A stretch of 64,000 nt of DNA, from positions 202,369,602-202,433,601 of the forward strand of contig OY856188.1 of NCBI GenBank assembly GCA_963693315.1, in the 5' to 3' direction. The notes beneath the pieces were generated by a model. The model saw only the letters and a list, made by a program, of their open reading frames with translations. It searched no databases and was not told where the DNA came from. The translations under genes and the position numbers were made by a program. Shown in pieces: positions 45,519-60,174 of this stretch. Within the stretch, counting starts at the first letter, position 1, and each line of letters begins with the position of its first letter. This DNA comes from Diogma glabrata (Eukaryota; Arthropoda; Insecta; Diptera; Cylindrotomidae).

Positions 45519-47637
45519 TGATTCCTATTGGTGAAAAACACGTGAAATCAGCAAGGTCTGGATATGAGAATTTAATTTTGTATATTTATGTATTGGAGTT
45601 CGTTGACATTAATAAACAAAATTTTTCTGCGTTTTCAGTTTTTTTTTAACCCTGTCTTAAGATACAGGGTGTTGAAAAACCAAGAAATTGTTCGACCCTG
45701 GTGTATTGAAATGGATCTACAGTCAAAACTACTGAGCTGATTTTAATGTTATATAGCTCAAAATGTAGGTATTAAATAGAGCTAATCAAAATATTCACAT
45801 TATATGACCTTGAATATTTTCTTTTAAAAAAATAACGGTAAAAAGTTCAAATTCGATTTTCTACAAATGCGTATTTTTTAAATTTTTGATTTTTTAATAT
45901 GTACATATGTTACTAACATTTATAAAAAACTCTGGAGGGGAAAATTTTTGTTTTTTTTTTATTAATTTTATTGCAACACGCCTTAAAATTTTCATCATAA
46001 AAAAAAGTGGAGTTAAAAAATTAACAGTTTTTTTTGGATTTACATATGTGTTTTATAATAAATTTTTAATTTTAACTCAAAATAAATAAATTAATAAATT
46101 TTACACATTTTTTATCATTTAGTTAATTTTACATTACTAAATTCCGTAGAGTTGGAATAACGTCTAGATTGATCCATCATTTGTAGGAATGTATGAGTGA
46201 TATCCTCGTGCTCTAGGGGTTGTTTTTAAATTGGCGTATCTATCAGCTAGTTGATTTCGTTTTGCAATGTAACCTGCCTCCGTTACATATAAAAAATTCA
46301 TGTTAGTTTGAAAATTGCCTGGAGCTGCTGCCCAGTTATATAACTCCAGAGGTGTTGATATAACTTTGTCGTATTCTTTCTTAAGACTCGCTCTAGCTGC
46401 TTTTCTTTTTACTGTTCCCCCAATCCCATCACATCAGAACAGCTCTAACCAGGTAACGAGGAGGTACAGTTCACCGAGGTGTAGTTAGTTGAAGACGTAC
46501 AAACGAGTTTTTTGATCACAGTACTGTAGCCACACTATGTTCTGATCTAAGCTATAATCTTATCTGGTAATTGAAGTACACATAATATATATTTTTGTGA
46601 TAAAAATAATATAATATTTGCTGTGATAAAATATACTATATCGTGATAAAATATACTATATATAACAAAACATATATTGTGATTAGAAATTAACTAACGG
46701 TCAATTTTTCTCCATAAAACAAAAACAATACTTCCACTACACCTAAGTGAACAAAAAAAAGAAACTAGAGAAAAGTATAATATGAGTCTAAACCAAGGAT
46801 GGGGAAAACAGTCAAACTGTTGCGATCACTCACTCATCGCTGTCATATAGTTACAGAATGCAGAGAGATTTCTTTGTTTGCAAAATGAAATAAACTAGCT
46901 GATAGATACAATTTAAAAACAATCCCTGGAACACGAGGATATCACTCATACATTCCTACAAATGATGGATCAATCTTAGCTAGACGCTAACTCTACGGAA
47001 TTTAGTAATGTAAAATTGAATAAATGATAAAAAATGAGTATAATATTTATTTAGAGTTAAATAAAAAATGTGTAAAATATTTATTTTGAGTTAAAATTAA
47101 AAATTTATTATAAAAACATATGAATAAATCCGTAAATCCAAAAAAAACTGTTCATTTTTTGACTCCACTTTTTTTTATGATGAAAAATTTTAAGGCGTGT
47201 TGCAATAAAATTAATAAAAAACAAACAAAAAATTTTCCGTTCCTGAATTTTTTTTAAAATGTTAGTAACATATGTACCTTTCACATATTAAAGGATCAAA
47301 AATTTAAAAAATACGCATTTCAAGAAAATCGAATTTGAATTTTTGACCGTTATTTTTCTAGAAGAAAATATTCAAGGCCATATAATGTGAATTATTATTT
47401 TAATAAGCCTCTGTTCAATACCTTTATTTTGAGCTATATAACATTAAAATCAGTTCAGTAGTTTTGTTCAGTCCATTTTCACCCTGTATCTTAAGACAAG
47501 GTAAAAAAAACTAAAGACGCAGAAATTTTTTTTTTATTGATGTCAATGAATTCCAATACCTAAATATACAAAATTAAAACCTCGTTTCCAAAATTGCATG
47601 TTTTTTGCTGATTTCACGTGTTTTTCACCTATTAGGT
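45519..47637. mobile_element. foldback element, 2.1 kb, with coding fragment
   Basis: Long inverted arms: CCTATTGGTGAAAAACACGTG (45518) against CACGTGTTTTTCACCTATTAGG (about 47615-47637). CTTAAGATACAGGGTG (45656) is mirrored by CACCCTGTATCTTAAG (47478), and GTACATATGTTACTAACATT (45901) is mirrored near 47260. Symmetry extends inward to about 46270/46890 with decreasing match. The centre contains a minus-strand coding fragment. Confidence 0.8.
46164..46440 (-). pseudogene. unidentified coding fragment inside the foldback
   Basis: A continuous minus-strand frame of about 84 codons ends in TAG at 46164-46166. It includes ELYNWAAAPGNFQTNMNFLY, VTEAGYIAKRNQLADRY and RARGYHSYIPTNDGSI. The mirrored arm (46880-46985) encodes a slightly different version with KTIPGTRGYHSYIPTNDGSI. 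That both arms retain amino-acid similarity suggests the palindrome arose by inverted duplication of a coding region, probably a transposon protein C-terminus. I do not recognise the family. Confidence 0.5.
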
Positions 47638-47811
47638 ACATAACATATTTTATTTTAAGAAACTTTGCATTTGCATTGAGAGAAGATATTATAAATAAAT
47701 AAACAAATTTATTATTAAATTATAACCAAATAAAAATCCCATTTATTAATCCAAAAGACAAAATTTAGGTAACCAATTACAAAAACAAAACATTTACTTT
47801 CCTCTAAGCCT
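47638..47811 (-). terminator. P450 3' flank with polyadenylation signals
   Basis: Reading the minus strand away from the P450 stop, AATAAA-type hexamers occur within 60-120 bp (for example the complement of TTTATT at 47751 and 47706). Confidence 0.5.
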
Positions 47812-49392
47812 TTATTTAACCCTCGGTTTCAAGCTCAACCACATGCCATTATCTGGTGTTAGACGCCCGAAATGCCTGCCGGGTTTCGGTGGAATTTCCG
47901 TTTTATTACAAACTTCAAACGTAAAATTCAAAAGAAGGTTATAAAAAACTGACTTTACTTCCATCAAGCCAAATCTAGATCCTATACAATTTCGTGGTCC
48001 CGTTCCAAATGGCAAATAAGTCAATGGATTAATCTCATGTTTTCTTTCATCACTAAATCGCTCCGGATCGAATTTTTCTGGCTTTGGGTAGTATTTTGGA
48101 TCATGATGAATAGCAAAAATTGGTACCCAAAGAAAATCAGATTCCTTGAAAAAAAGATCTTGGTTTTCGTATTTCATATTGAATTTTTTATTACATATAC
48201 GAGTAGTGAGCGAAGCTGGCGGCCATTTCCTTAATGTTTCCGACACAAATTGATCTAAATATTTCATTTTTATGATTGTATCATAATCTATCGATTTGCC
48301 TTCCAATTTTCGACTAACCTCATCAATTTCCAACAATAGCTTCTGTTGAATATTTGGATTGACAGCTGCTTCATATGCCATATATGTCAATGCGGTTGAA
48401 ACTGTTTTAACTCCCGCTATAAAGAAATTTAAACATTGAGCAATAACAATATCATCAAATAATTCCAGAAGGTAATGTTTCTTTTCATCTTCATATTCAT
48501 CAACCGCCGAAAATTCCTGTACGCATTCCTTTTCTCCAGTATTTATTAATTTGCCTTGTCTTGCTATCATCAAAAGATGTATTAGATCTGGTCGAACAAT
48601 ATTCTTCTCTTCACGAATTTTCATAGCCCCTAAAATAACTTTGCTGAAGTAAAGTTGTTCTGATTTATTCAAAAAAGTGATTTTAAACATTTTCATAATC
48701 CGTGGGGCATAGAGAAATCCAATAAATTTTAAAATCATTGAAAGGCTTCCAAAATTTGTAAGAGCGTTTCCCATTTTAAAGAATTCGTTATCTTGATTTT
48801 TGATTGAATTAACTTCAAGACCAAAAGCACATGTTGCTATAATATCGTTTGTGAAACGAGTAAAGAAATCTATCATTTCAATTGCATTAACAGTTTTATT
48901 TTTATCTTGATGAGCTGTAATCAAATCACTTGTACATTTTAGTACCAAATCGAACATCAGTTTCATTTTACTTCCCGTGAACGCTGGACTTAACGTGGAT
49001 CTCATTGCACGCCATTTATCACCTTGTAATGTTACTAGCAGTCTTCCCCAGATTGGATCAATATCCTCTGGTACTATTACTCGATGATTTTCAAAATAAT
49101 TAAAATGTTTTATGGTCAATTGTTTTATTAGCTCTGGATCTCTTGATATATATCCTGGACGAAGTTGATCAAAAAATCCAAATATTTTTTCGTTGGGAAA
49201 AGTTTTGTACAGTACTTCGACTAATTCACTTTGAGATTTTTTTCTCAAAATCAGTTGCAATGTATTGCCAAACCATGGTACAGGTTTTAAATATTGAACG
49301 TTCTTATCGATAAAATATTTTTCTTTTCTCTTTCCTACTTGGATTATCAGGACAATCAATGTAATGACTGCTAAAAGAACTAAGATAATCAT
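47812..49392 (-). CDS. cytochrome P450, CYP9-like
   Basis: Intact single-exon frame of 526 aa from ATG 49392 (the frame opens six codons earlier at a TTG, which I do not accept as start). Microsomal monooxygenase: residues 1-20 form a hydrophobic signal anchor (MIILVLLAVITLIVLIIQVG), then KPVPWFGNTLQL in place of the proline-rich hinge. Helix C has GDKWRAMRSTLSPAF. The K-helix ExxR is ETLRKWPP near 384, PERF lies near 443, and the heme-binding loop FGTGPRNCIG has its Cys near 469. The C-terminal region is typical of insect clan 3. Odd: the I-helix motif, usually AGx(D/E)T, reads AGVKT near 325-329, a lysine where the conserved acid should be. A TTTTTTCTCCAG acceptor-like sequence 40 bp upstream suggests a 5' UTR intron. 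It is the only complete host gene here, flanked on both sides by repeats. Likely role: xenobiotic or endogenous lipid oxidation; substrate unknown. Confidence 0.95.
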   Translation of the reverse strand: MIILVLLAVITLIVLIIQVGKRKEKYFIDKNVQYLKPVPWFGNTLQLILRKKSQSELVEVLYKTFPNEKIFGFFDQLRPGYISRDPELIKQLTIKHFNYFENHRVIVPEDIDPIWGRLLVTLQGDKWRAMRSTLSPAFTGSKMKLMFDLVLKCTSDLITAHQDKNKTVNAIEMIDFFTRFTNDIIATCAFGLEVNSIKNQDNEFFKMGNALTNFGSLSMILKFIGFLYAPRIMKMFKITFLNKSEQLYFSKVILGAMKIREEKNIVRPDLIHLLMIARQGKLINTGEKECVQEFSAVDEYEDEKKHYLLELFDDIVIAQCLNFFIAGVKTVSTALTYMAYEAAVNPNIQQKLLLEIDEVSRKLEGKSIDYDTIIKMKYLDQFVSETLRKWPPASLTTRICNKKFNMKYENQDLFFKESDFLWVPIFAIHHDPKYYPKPEKFDPERFSDERKHEINPLTYLPFGTGPRNCIGSRFGLMEVKSVFYNLLLNFTFEVCNKTEIPPKPGRHFGRLTPDNGMWLSLKPRVK

Positions 49393-50144
49393 GTTCGTCT
49401 TGGAATGCAATTGTAGAAGTCTGGAGAAAAAATCAATTATTCAGAATATAACTTATGCAACATTCAAGGGATAATTTCACACCAAAAAGAAACGGCAGCT
49501 TCTCAACTAAGACAGGTTTTTACCAAAATTAACTGCAAAAATCAAATTAAAATCTTAACACTTCACGTTGAATTTGTACAATATAATTTATGACTACCAA
49601 AAATTAATTTCAGTTCACCATATAAAAGATCACAGCGATAAATATACAAAAATAAATAAAATATAATAAAAGTTTTATTATTAACTGATCTAAACTGCTC
49701 GAAACTCTTAATCAGACAGGCAAAGTTGAAATTGATTTTATTTAATGTTCAATTTAAATTGTAAAATAAAATAAAAAATGACAATTATAAAAAAAGTCCA
49801 AGTGGCACGTATGTTCGCTAGAAAAAGGTAGATTTCGAGATCAGACAGTTTTGTGTGCCAGTAGAATCTGATGTATCAAATTAGTTTAAACAACACAAAC
49901 TAATTTCAAACAGATATCGAACAAATTTTAAAAAGAAAATTAGCTACATATAAACAAAACTATATCTATCCAATTTGCAACAAACAAATATCAAATCTAC
50001 CACCGAACATGTGTGTGACAATTTATGACACAAACCTACGCTATATCATATGTCGTCCAATTACTGCAAAATATCAAAATAGTTTATTTCTAAGAAAAAA
50101 AATTAATTTCTTCTATTCAAACCTTTTTATTTTTTTTTCATTGA
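49393..50144 (-). other. P450 upstream region
   Basis: AT-rich, about 750 bp. It should contain the promoter and a 5' UTR exon of the P450. I see no confident TATA box or known xenobiotic response element, and no other gene. Confidence 0.45.
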
Positions 50145-51140
50145 CTGTTATAAGGTTTTTGCAAATTGTAGTTATGGATTGTTGCAAACTTTTTTGTTGA
50201 AGCCAACAAGTCAAAAACCTCTAACTGCAGAGGTTTATATTTATAAGAAACGGATTAAAATGTTTCCACAGATTCTAAATTTATGAAGTTTTCAAAAATA
50301 TTAGTATCCAAACGGCCGTTATAACGGATTTTTTTTCTAGTATAAAGCCTCTAGTTATTTAACCATATGTCAGATTTTTCTGATTTACGAACTTGTCCAA
50401 GATATTAATAAAACACACATGTTTACGGAAGGTTTTTTGATCTGGCTCCACAAATGCGACCGTGAGAGTGCCGGTTGATTCAAACGCATTTTGTGTTTTA
50501 TAAGCTTTTTTGTTGGAGCCGCTCACTCAGAAACCTCCAACTGCAGAGGTCTTTTTTGAAAGAAACTGATTAAAAAGGTTTCAAAGATTCTAAATTTATG
50601 AAGTTTTTAAAAATATTAGAATCTAAACGGTCGTTATAACGGATCTAAAAAACAGAGTTTTTTTCCAGTATAAAGCCTCTAGTTTCTTAACCATGTGTCA
50701 TATTTGGCTGATTTACGAACTTGTTCAAGATATTAATAAAACGCACATATTTAGAAAAGGTTTTTTGATCTGGCTTTACAAATGCGACCGTGAGAGTGCC
50801 GGTTGTTACTAAAAAATTTTTTTTTGCAAACTTTTTTGTTGGAGCCGCTCACTTAGGAACCTCTAACTGCAGAGGTCTATTTTTAAAACAATTTGATAAA
50901 AAAGATTCTAAAAATTCCAAATTTGTTAATTTTTTAAAAATATTTTTATCCAAACGGCCGTTATAACGATTTTAAACAATCAATTTTTTTTTAAAAAAAG
51001 CTCTAGTTCCTTAACCACGTGTCGGATTTTGCTGATTCACGAACTCGTCCGAGATATTAATAGAACACACATGTACACAAAATTTTTTTGATCTACCTCA
51101 ACAAATGCGACCGTGAGAGTGCCGGTCGTTTTCGTTATAT
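50145..51140 (+). repeat. three ~325-bp tandem repeats
   Basis: GCGACCGTGAGAGTGCCGGT occurs at 50457, 50784 and 51107 (spacing 327 and 323). Other shared blocks are CCTCTAACTGCAGAGGT, AAACGGCCGTTATAACG and GAGATATTAATA-like motifs. Units are diverged by substitution and small indels. Non-coding; it may be a satellite fragment or an element's internal repeat. Confidence 0.88.
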
Positions 51141-51148
51141 CTCGTATC

Positions 51149-51150
<2 letters not shown>

Positions 51151-51228
<78 letters not shown>
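51151..51228. repeat. (TA)n microsatellite
   Basis: About 39 uninterrupted TA units directly next to the 325-bp repeats and a CCCAGC-ended element. Confidence 0.95.
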
Positions 51229-51231
<3 letters not shown>

Positions 51232-51415
51232 AGCTAACACAATAGGTGGATTTTAGCTTAAATATAGTTTGATATTATCTGTACAAAATTTTAGTGAACA
51301 TTCTCATTTAACCTAAATTTATGTATAATAAAAGGTGAAATTTAACCTAAGTGTCGTACTTTTTCCATAAAAATATTGGTTAAATTTTCATGTAATTTTT
51401 ATGTGATATGCTGGG
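51229..51415. mobile_element. possible small MITE with CCCAGC ends
   Basis: CCCAGCTAACAC at 51229 and ATATGCTGGG at 51406-51415, each flanked by TA. The interior repeats TTTAACCTAA-like motifs, which also continue to the right, so the element may be longer than this. Confidence 0.35.
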
Positions 51416-52699
51416 TAATATGTGATTAAGTTTAACTATAATTTAACCAAATTTTAAGTTAAATAAGTGCAAATGTTATGTTATATTTTAGCTAATTATT
51501 AGTTAAATTTAACTTGTTTGTTACACATGCAAACCACAAAATGTATGCTCCAAAATTCTACCCTAATGATCACATAAGCTTACTTTATAGTATACTACAA
51601 ACTAATATTATATTTTCAATAATTAATGTTTTTTATCGAATGCCGAAAAGAAAATTGAAAATTAAAGTATTCAGTTTATAAATAAATATTAAATAAATAT
51701 TTAATTGTATTTTTAAGGGTTGTTCTCATTATTTTTTTCTGTTTTTGTTTTATGTATAAACAAGATCGAACCTTTCTTTATACATGAACATTTAAATCTA
51801 TTCAAAAATACGCTCCAAAGAATGTATAAAAATGTTTATTTGAAGTCGGTTTTGAAATTGTCATAAAACCTATTTTGTCCTTAAATGCATTAGTTTGAGA
51901 GATAGATAATATCGTATCCATAATTCCTAGCCATAAAATTATTTACCTGTTATTTAAGTTAAATTTTGTCAGGTGTTTCATCAAATAACTTAAATTTATC
52001 CTAAATTTTTTCACGTATTTTATTTAATACATGTAAATTATCTAGCTATTAAGTGGAAAATTGATCATAAAATTCTTATCTAGAATACATTTAATAGCTA
52101 CAATATCTGAATTTGGCAGAGTAACAGCTGAATACAAAACTAAGCAAATGCAAATTATATGTAATTTTACTGTACCAAAGTCAGATATTGTAGTTATTAC
52201 ATGTTTTTTTCATGAGAATTACATGTAATTGAACCATCCATTTTTCTTTAACCTTACTTTATTATCGGGCTGTCATTCTACCATACAAAAAGCTAAAAAA
52301 TAAAAATAATAAGCTAAGCTAAAAATAATATTATAAGAAACAAAATTTTTTAAAAAATGATTGAAAAAGCACCTTATTCTTGTTTCCTGAGTTTTATTAT
52401 TTTTTACTATATACGTATTTCGAAAGCTAAATTTTAATAGTATATTACATATCTAGAGTTGTAAATAGCATTTTACATGCGAGGGAAAATTTTGCGCACG
52501 AGACGCGTAGCGTCGAGTGCAGTATCTTCACGAGCATGGTATCTTCAGGAGATTTGTTATATACTTTTTCTACGACTTTGATTTAATGCCCAAACGCATA
52601 TAATTACTTGAAAAAATGATCTACTAATTATAAATTAAATGCAAATAGTTTACAAATTGTGGTAGGCTTTGCATTATTCTGTGTCAAAATAAATTGAAA
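51416..52699. other. unassigned AT-rich sequence
   Basis: About 1.28 kb with no gene found. It includes short palindromes (GAGACGCGTAGCGTCGAG near 52500) and ACATGTAA motifs near 52150-52230. Confidence 0.4.
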
Positions 52700-52707
52700 T
52701 ATTTAAA

Positions 52708-56075
<3,368 letters not shown>

Positions 56076-56200
56076 TCAATTGTGTCGACTGTCGGCACTT
56101 GGCGAAACATTTTAATATAAATTAAAAACTAATAACACTTGTTTTTATATTTCGCAAATATGTTTTTATTTTTATTTTCTAAAAATTTTTGCTCAATGCA

Positions 56201-56223
56201 TTTCGGCTTACGCCATTATCAAG
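56201..56223 (-). ncRNA. hammerhead ribozyme-like core in the Penelope LTR region
   Basis: On the minus strand 56223-56201 reads CTTGATAATGGC, then GTAAGCCGAAA. This is the layout of a hammerhead: a CUGAUGA-like box, a 3-bp stem GGC/GCC closed by a GTAA loop, then GAAA. The conserved box differs at two positions that are paired with each other in active hammerheads (C3-G8 is U3-A8 here). Hammerheads are known in Penelope-like elements. Stems I and III are not clearly resolved, and the strand is opposite to the RT frame, so activity is doubtful. Confidence 0.4.
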
Positions 56224-56363
56224 AGCGATTCAAAAAGTTTATGAAGAAAAAATTTTGATTTGAATCAAAAATAAAATGAAAAATGAATAACTAGATTAAA
56301 TAATTTATATATATTTTTATTTTATTACTACGCTCTGACCCCACGAGTAAATTTAAGATTAAT

Positions 56364-57599
56364 GTGTCTAAATGTCTCTCGTCATGTATACAACTAATCC
56401 CACCACAAACTGCTTTTCGTTTCAAATTAATGAACCCTTCTGCTCCTGTCCTTTACGGATTACCTAAACTACATAAATTAACTATGCCTATCAGACCTAT
56501 AGTTTCATATTGCAATGCACCAGCTTATAAACTTTGTCAAAAATTTAACAAACTTTTTATTGAACATACAAACTTTTTCTCACATTATTCTGTTAAAAAT
56601 TCAATTGACCTTATTGACAAAATAAAAAATATTGTTGTTCCTTCATCTTCAAAATTAATTTCCTTTGATGTAACCAGCTTATTTACATCTATTCCTATTA
56701 ACGTTCTAAATACTGTTGTATTCAAAATTATTAATGATTCCGTTCAATCTGATGACATTCGAAATGAGCTCTCCATGATGTACAAAACTTGTGTAGAGCA
56801 AAATTACTTTTGTTTTGATAATAGATATTATAAATTCACAGACGGACTACCAATGGGATCTCCTTTGTCCCCACTTTTGGCAGAAATTTTTATGAACTTT
56901 TTTGAGATCGAAATTTTAGATGTATCAATTCCACTTTCTAGTCATGTTTTATTTTGGTATCGTTATGTTGATGATATTCTTTGTCTTTGGACTGGAACTG
57001 ATTTAGAATTAGAGTCGTTTCTTGAAATAATTAATAATAAACATATTTCTATTAAATTTACAATCGAAAAAGAAGTCGAAAATTGCATCAATTTTCTTGA
57101 TATAAGTATAAGTCATTCATTTTCTAAATTCTCATTTAATATTTATCGTAAGCCAACATGTACAGATTCTATTATACACTCTACTTCTAATCATTCGTCA
57201 AATATAAAACATTCAGCCATTCATGCATTGGTTGATAGACTTATAAAAGTCCCTCTTTCCGCAGCTAATTTTCAAAAGGAATTAAATGTTATTTCAAACA
57301 TAACTCTTAATAATGGATATAATCCTACATTAGTTCACAAAATTTTACGTAAGAAATTAAAAAAGATTTCTTATAATTTAATTTATCCAAACCCCGTCCT
57401 TGAAACAAAATTATGGCGTAAAATACTTTACACAGGTAATTTAAGCCAAAAATTAGGAAACAAAATTTCAAAACATACAAATTTAAGTTGTGCTTATTAT
57501 AATAATCATAACCTTCAAAATCTTCTTGTAAATAATAAACAAAAATTAAGTAAGTTTTCAAAATCTGGAGTCTATCAACTATCTTGTTCTGACTGTGAT
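56364..57599 (+). CDS. Penelope-type RT with start of GIY-YIG endonuclease (partial)
   Basis: Open from a GTG at 56364 (no ATG; the N-terminus is missing) to the gap. Residues include APVLYGLPKLHKLTMPIRPI (the Penelope RT entry), SFDVTSLFTSIPINVL, GLPMGSPLSPLLAEIFMNFF, the catalytic YVDDIL, and INFLDISIS with YRKPTCTDS in the thumb. The last residues, GVYQLSCSDCD, are the start of a GIY-YIG nuclease. The RT core is intact. The frame that runs on through the N bases to 57917 is not a real continuation. Confidence 0.88.
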
Positions 57600-57799
57600 N
57601 NNNNNNNNNNNNNNNNNNNNNNNNNNNNNNNNNNNNNNNNNNNNNNNNNNNNNNNNNNNNNNNNNNNNNNNNNNNNNNNNNNNNNNNNNNNNNNNNNNNN
57701 NNNNNNNNNNNNNNNNNNNNNNNNNNNNNNNNNNNNNNNNNNNNNNNNNNNNNNNNNNNNNNNNNNNNNNNNNNNNNNNNNNNNNNNNNNNNNNNNNNN
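57600..57799. other. assembly gap (200 N)
   Basis: Exactly 200 N bases, a placeholder of unknown true length. It hides the GIY-YIG domain and the 3' boundary of the Penelope-like element. Confidence 0.99.
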
Positions 57800-59510
57800 G
57801 TTTGATTTTATCGGAAATCTTTCTGTCCCCCAGAAAACTATCATTGTTGTCATGGTTTGTTGTGTTTTTAGTCCCAAGGTAGTAAAAGATGCAAAAATGT
57901 TCAAAAAAATATTGTAATTATGAATAAGTTTCTCAAATATTTTATTTTACTATTTTTTAAATAATACTTTTCTGTTGTACAAAATATAAAATCAAATAAA
58001 TGTCAAGTGTCAAAAATAAAAAGTATGCTGTCATGTGCCACCCAGCAGATGTGGAACATAAAAGTTGATAGCAACATTTATAAAATAAATTTATTTTAAA
58101 TTTTACATAATATGTAAAAATGCTTTAAACTGGAACCAATGACCAGAGAGACCCAGGAATCAATCCGTAGATATTATTGCCAACTGTATCTATACCATAA
58201 TCAACGTGCATGGCGTAACAATACAGGACTAGAGTTAGCCATTCAGAAAATAGAAGTCGTACTATAATGAGTAGCAGAAAAATTGTGGAAAGTATTCGAT
58301 ATCACGGTCATAATATTTGGCCAGCACCAGAGGTGTCTTGGACTTATTCTACCATAAACTCAACTACCCCAGAATCATCTTCAAAGGACACCTGATATAG
58401 GCTAGTGATAAGGCCCAATGAGTTATGCCAATCATTGTCGGTGATAGACAACCGATCAGGAAGCTTCTCGGTGGTGTTAGCACATCAATATTGATGTATA
58501 TGGCACCCATATGAGCCTCAGCGGGGAAAATGGCATCTTATGTTAGACCTATCAAAACGACTCACATACTGACATCGTTGCGCATATGCTGCGCTTTCCA
58601 CACGGTATCTGATAAGGCCATAAATATTATTATTGCGAGTGGGATGATGATCGATATTACAGCAGAAGGCTCTGCATAGAGCAACACAAAATGATAGTGA
58701 CCAACGAACACGAGAAGACTTCATCAAAAATATCTGAAGTCCAAGCATGGACAACGAGGAAACATGATGACGTCAACTATTACTTGAAGCAGATGATCTC
58801 AGGCCATGGATGTTTTCGTGGGTACTTATACGAGTATACGTAACGGATCCACACGTAGCAAATACATGGAGACTTAATGAACAGCATATGAGGGGAGTCA
58901 ATCACTCCGCTTAGCCTCATTTACGCTGAGCTCAAAAGACAACTAGCATATAGCGAATAAGATCATCGCAAGTATGATGAAACAGCTAAGACAAGACGAA
59001 CGAAGAACAGCCATGCTCAACACTACGCAACAAAACCACGACAACACAACATTATAATACACGTGAGAGTACTACAATCAACCCCTGCCTTGCGAAGGAA
59101 TGCCTTAATTGATGGTACCGAAATCCGAATGGATACAACAAGATTACGAGCGAGGGAAATGGTTTTACCTAGGAAAAGAGTCACATAAACACACACATAC
59201 AGACACCCAGACACAATTATACACACACAAATAAGTTATAAAACACCGAATCATCGGAATTTGATTTTTTTGTATTACACACCAACATAGTTATAAACAA
59301 ATATAAAACCAATAAAGTTTAAAATAATTTAAAATAATTTTCATTCTTATAAAATTTACTCGTTCTAAGAGAAAATATGACATACCGTTCAAAATATTTA
59401 TTATTTTTCATTAGCCGTGATGGCATAAAACTGTTATACCGTTTTTCGTGACGCAAAAAAAGCTTTTGTTTTTTCAATTAAGTCGCGCCTAAATGTTAAG
59501 TTAAGTTAAT
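57800..59510. other. unassigned, moderately GC-balanced region
   Basis: No gene recognised. From about 58140 to 59240 the base composition is clearly less AT-rich than the flanks, which hints at a decayed coding element. The frames are short and interrupted on both strands. A CACACA-rich stretch lies at 59190-59230. Confidence 0.4.
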
Positions 59511-59696
59511 CTATAAACAGTTTTCAAAGAACAAAAGCTTCTCCCATTTTCTTCCATCTATCTCTGAACATAGAATTTCTTCCAAAATTGTTGTCGAATT
59601 CAAAAATTTCATCCACTTCATTCTTGGGCGGCCTTTTCGTCTTTGTTTGTTTGGTACCCATTTTTCAATTTTTTTTGTTTGAATAAATGTTTCCAA
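59511..59696 (-). pseudogene. C-terminal tail of a non-LTR reverse transcriptase
   Basis: Reads KWVPNKQRRKGRPRMKWMKF and DGRKWEKLLFF, the GRPxxxWxxx...DRxxW signature found at the C-terminus of many endonuclease-reverse transcriptases. Only this tail remains; the start codon in the frame is not meaningful. Confidence 0.45.
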
Positions 59697-60174
59697 TACA
59701 AAAAAGAAGACAGTCTTGAAGACTGCCGACAGAAGTGAAAACTTAAAATGGTGAAAAAGATGTGTTCTTATCGTCTAAATACAACAAAATGTTTACTTAC
59801 TTTACCACACTTACACACTATCATTAACTGAAAAAACATCAAATTCAATCAAAAAGAAAAACCAAAATATGAATCAAGAGAACGAGAATAAAATAATTTA
59901 TAATATATTATCATTAATTTCAACACTTAGAACAGTGGTTCTCAAAGCGTGTTCCGCGGAACACTGGTGTTCCGCGATGCACTTTCCACTGTTCCGCGAA
60001 AAAATCAAATGCACAATCAATTCAATTAAAAATTGTTTGAAAATAAAAATCAATTCAATGTAAAATTTACACGTACGTAAAATTTACACGTTTCTCGGCT
60101 TTGTATGAATAACAATATCTTTCGGGTTAAAATTACTTCTTGAAAACATAAAATATTATTGCAGTTATTAAAAA

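Noticed and set aside
47812..49410. P450 start six codons upstream (532 aa)
   Set aside because: That position is TTG; the first ATG, followed directly by the hydrophobic anchor, is at 49392.
57595..57917. Open frames spanning the 200-N gap, including extension of the Penelope RT
   Set aside because: N bases give no stops; the residues after the gap do not fit the expected GIY-YIG nuclease.
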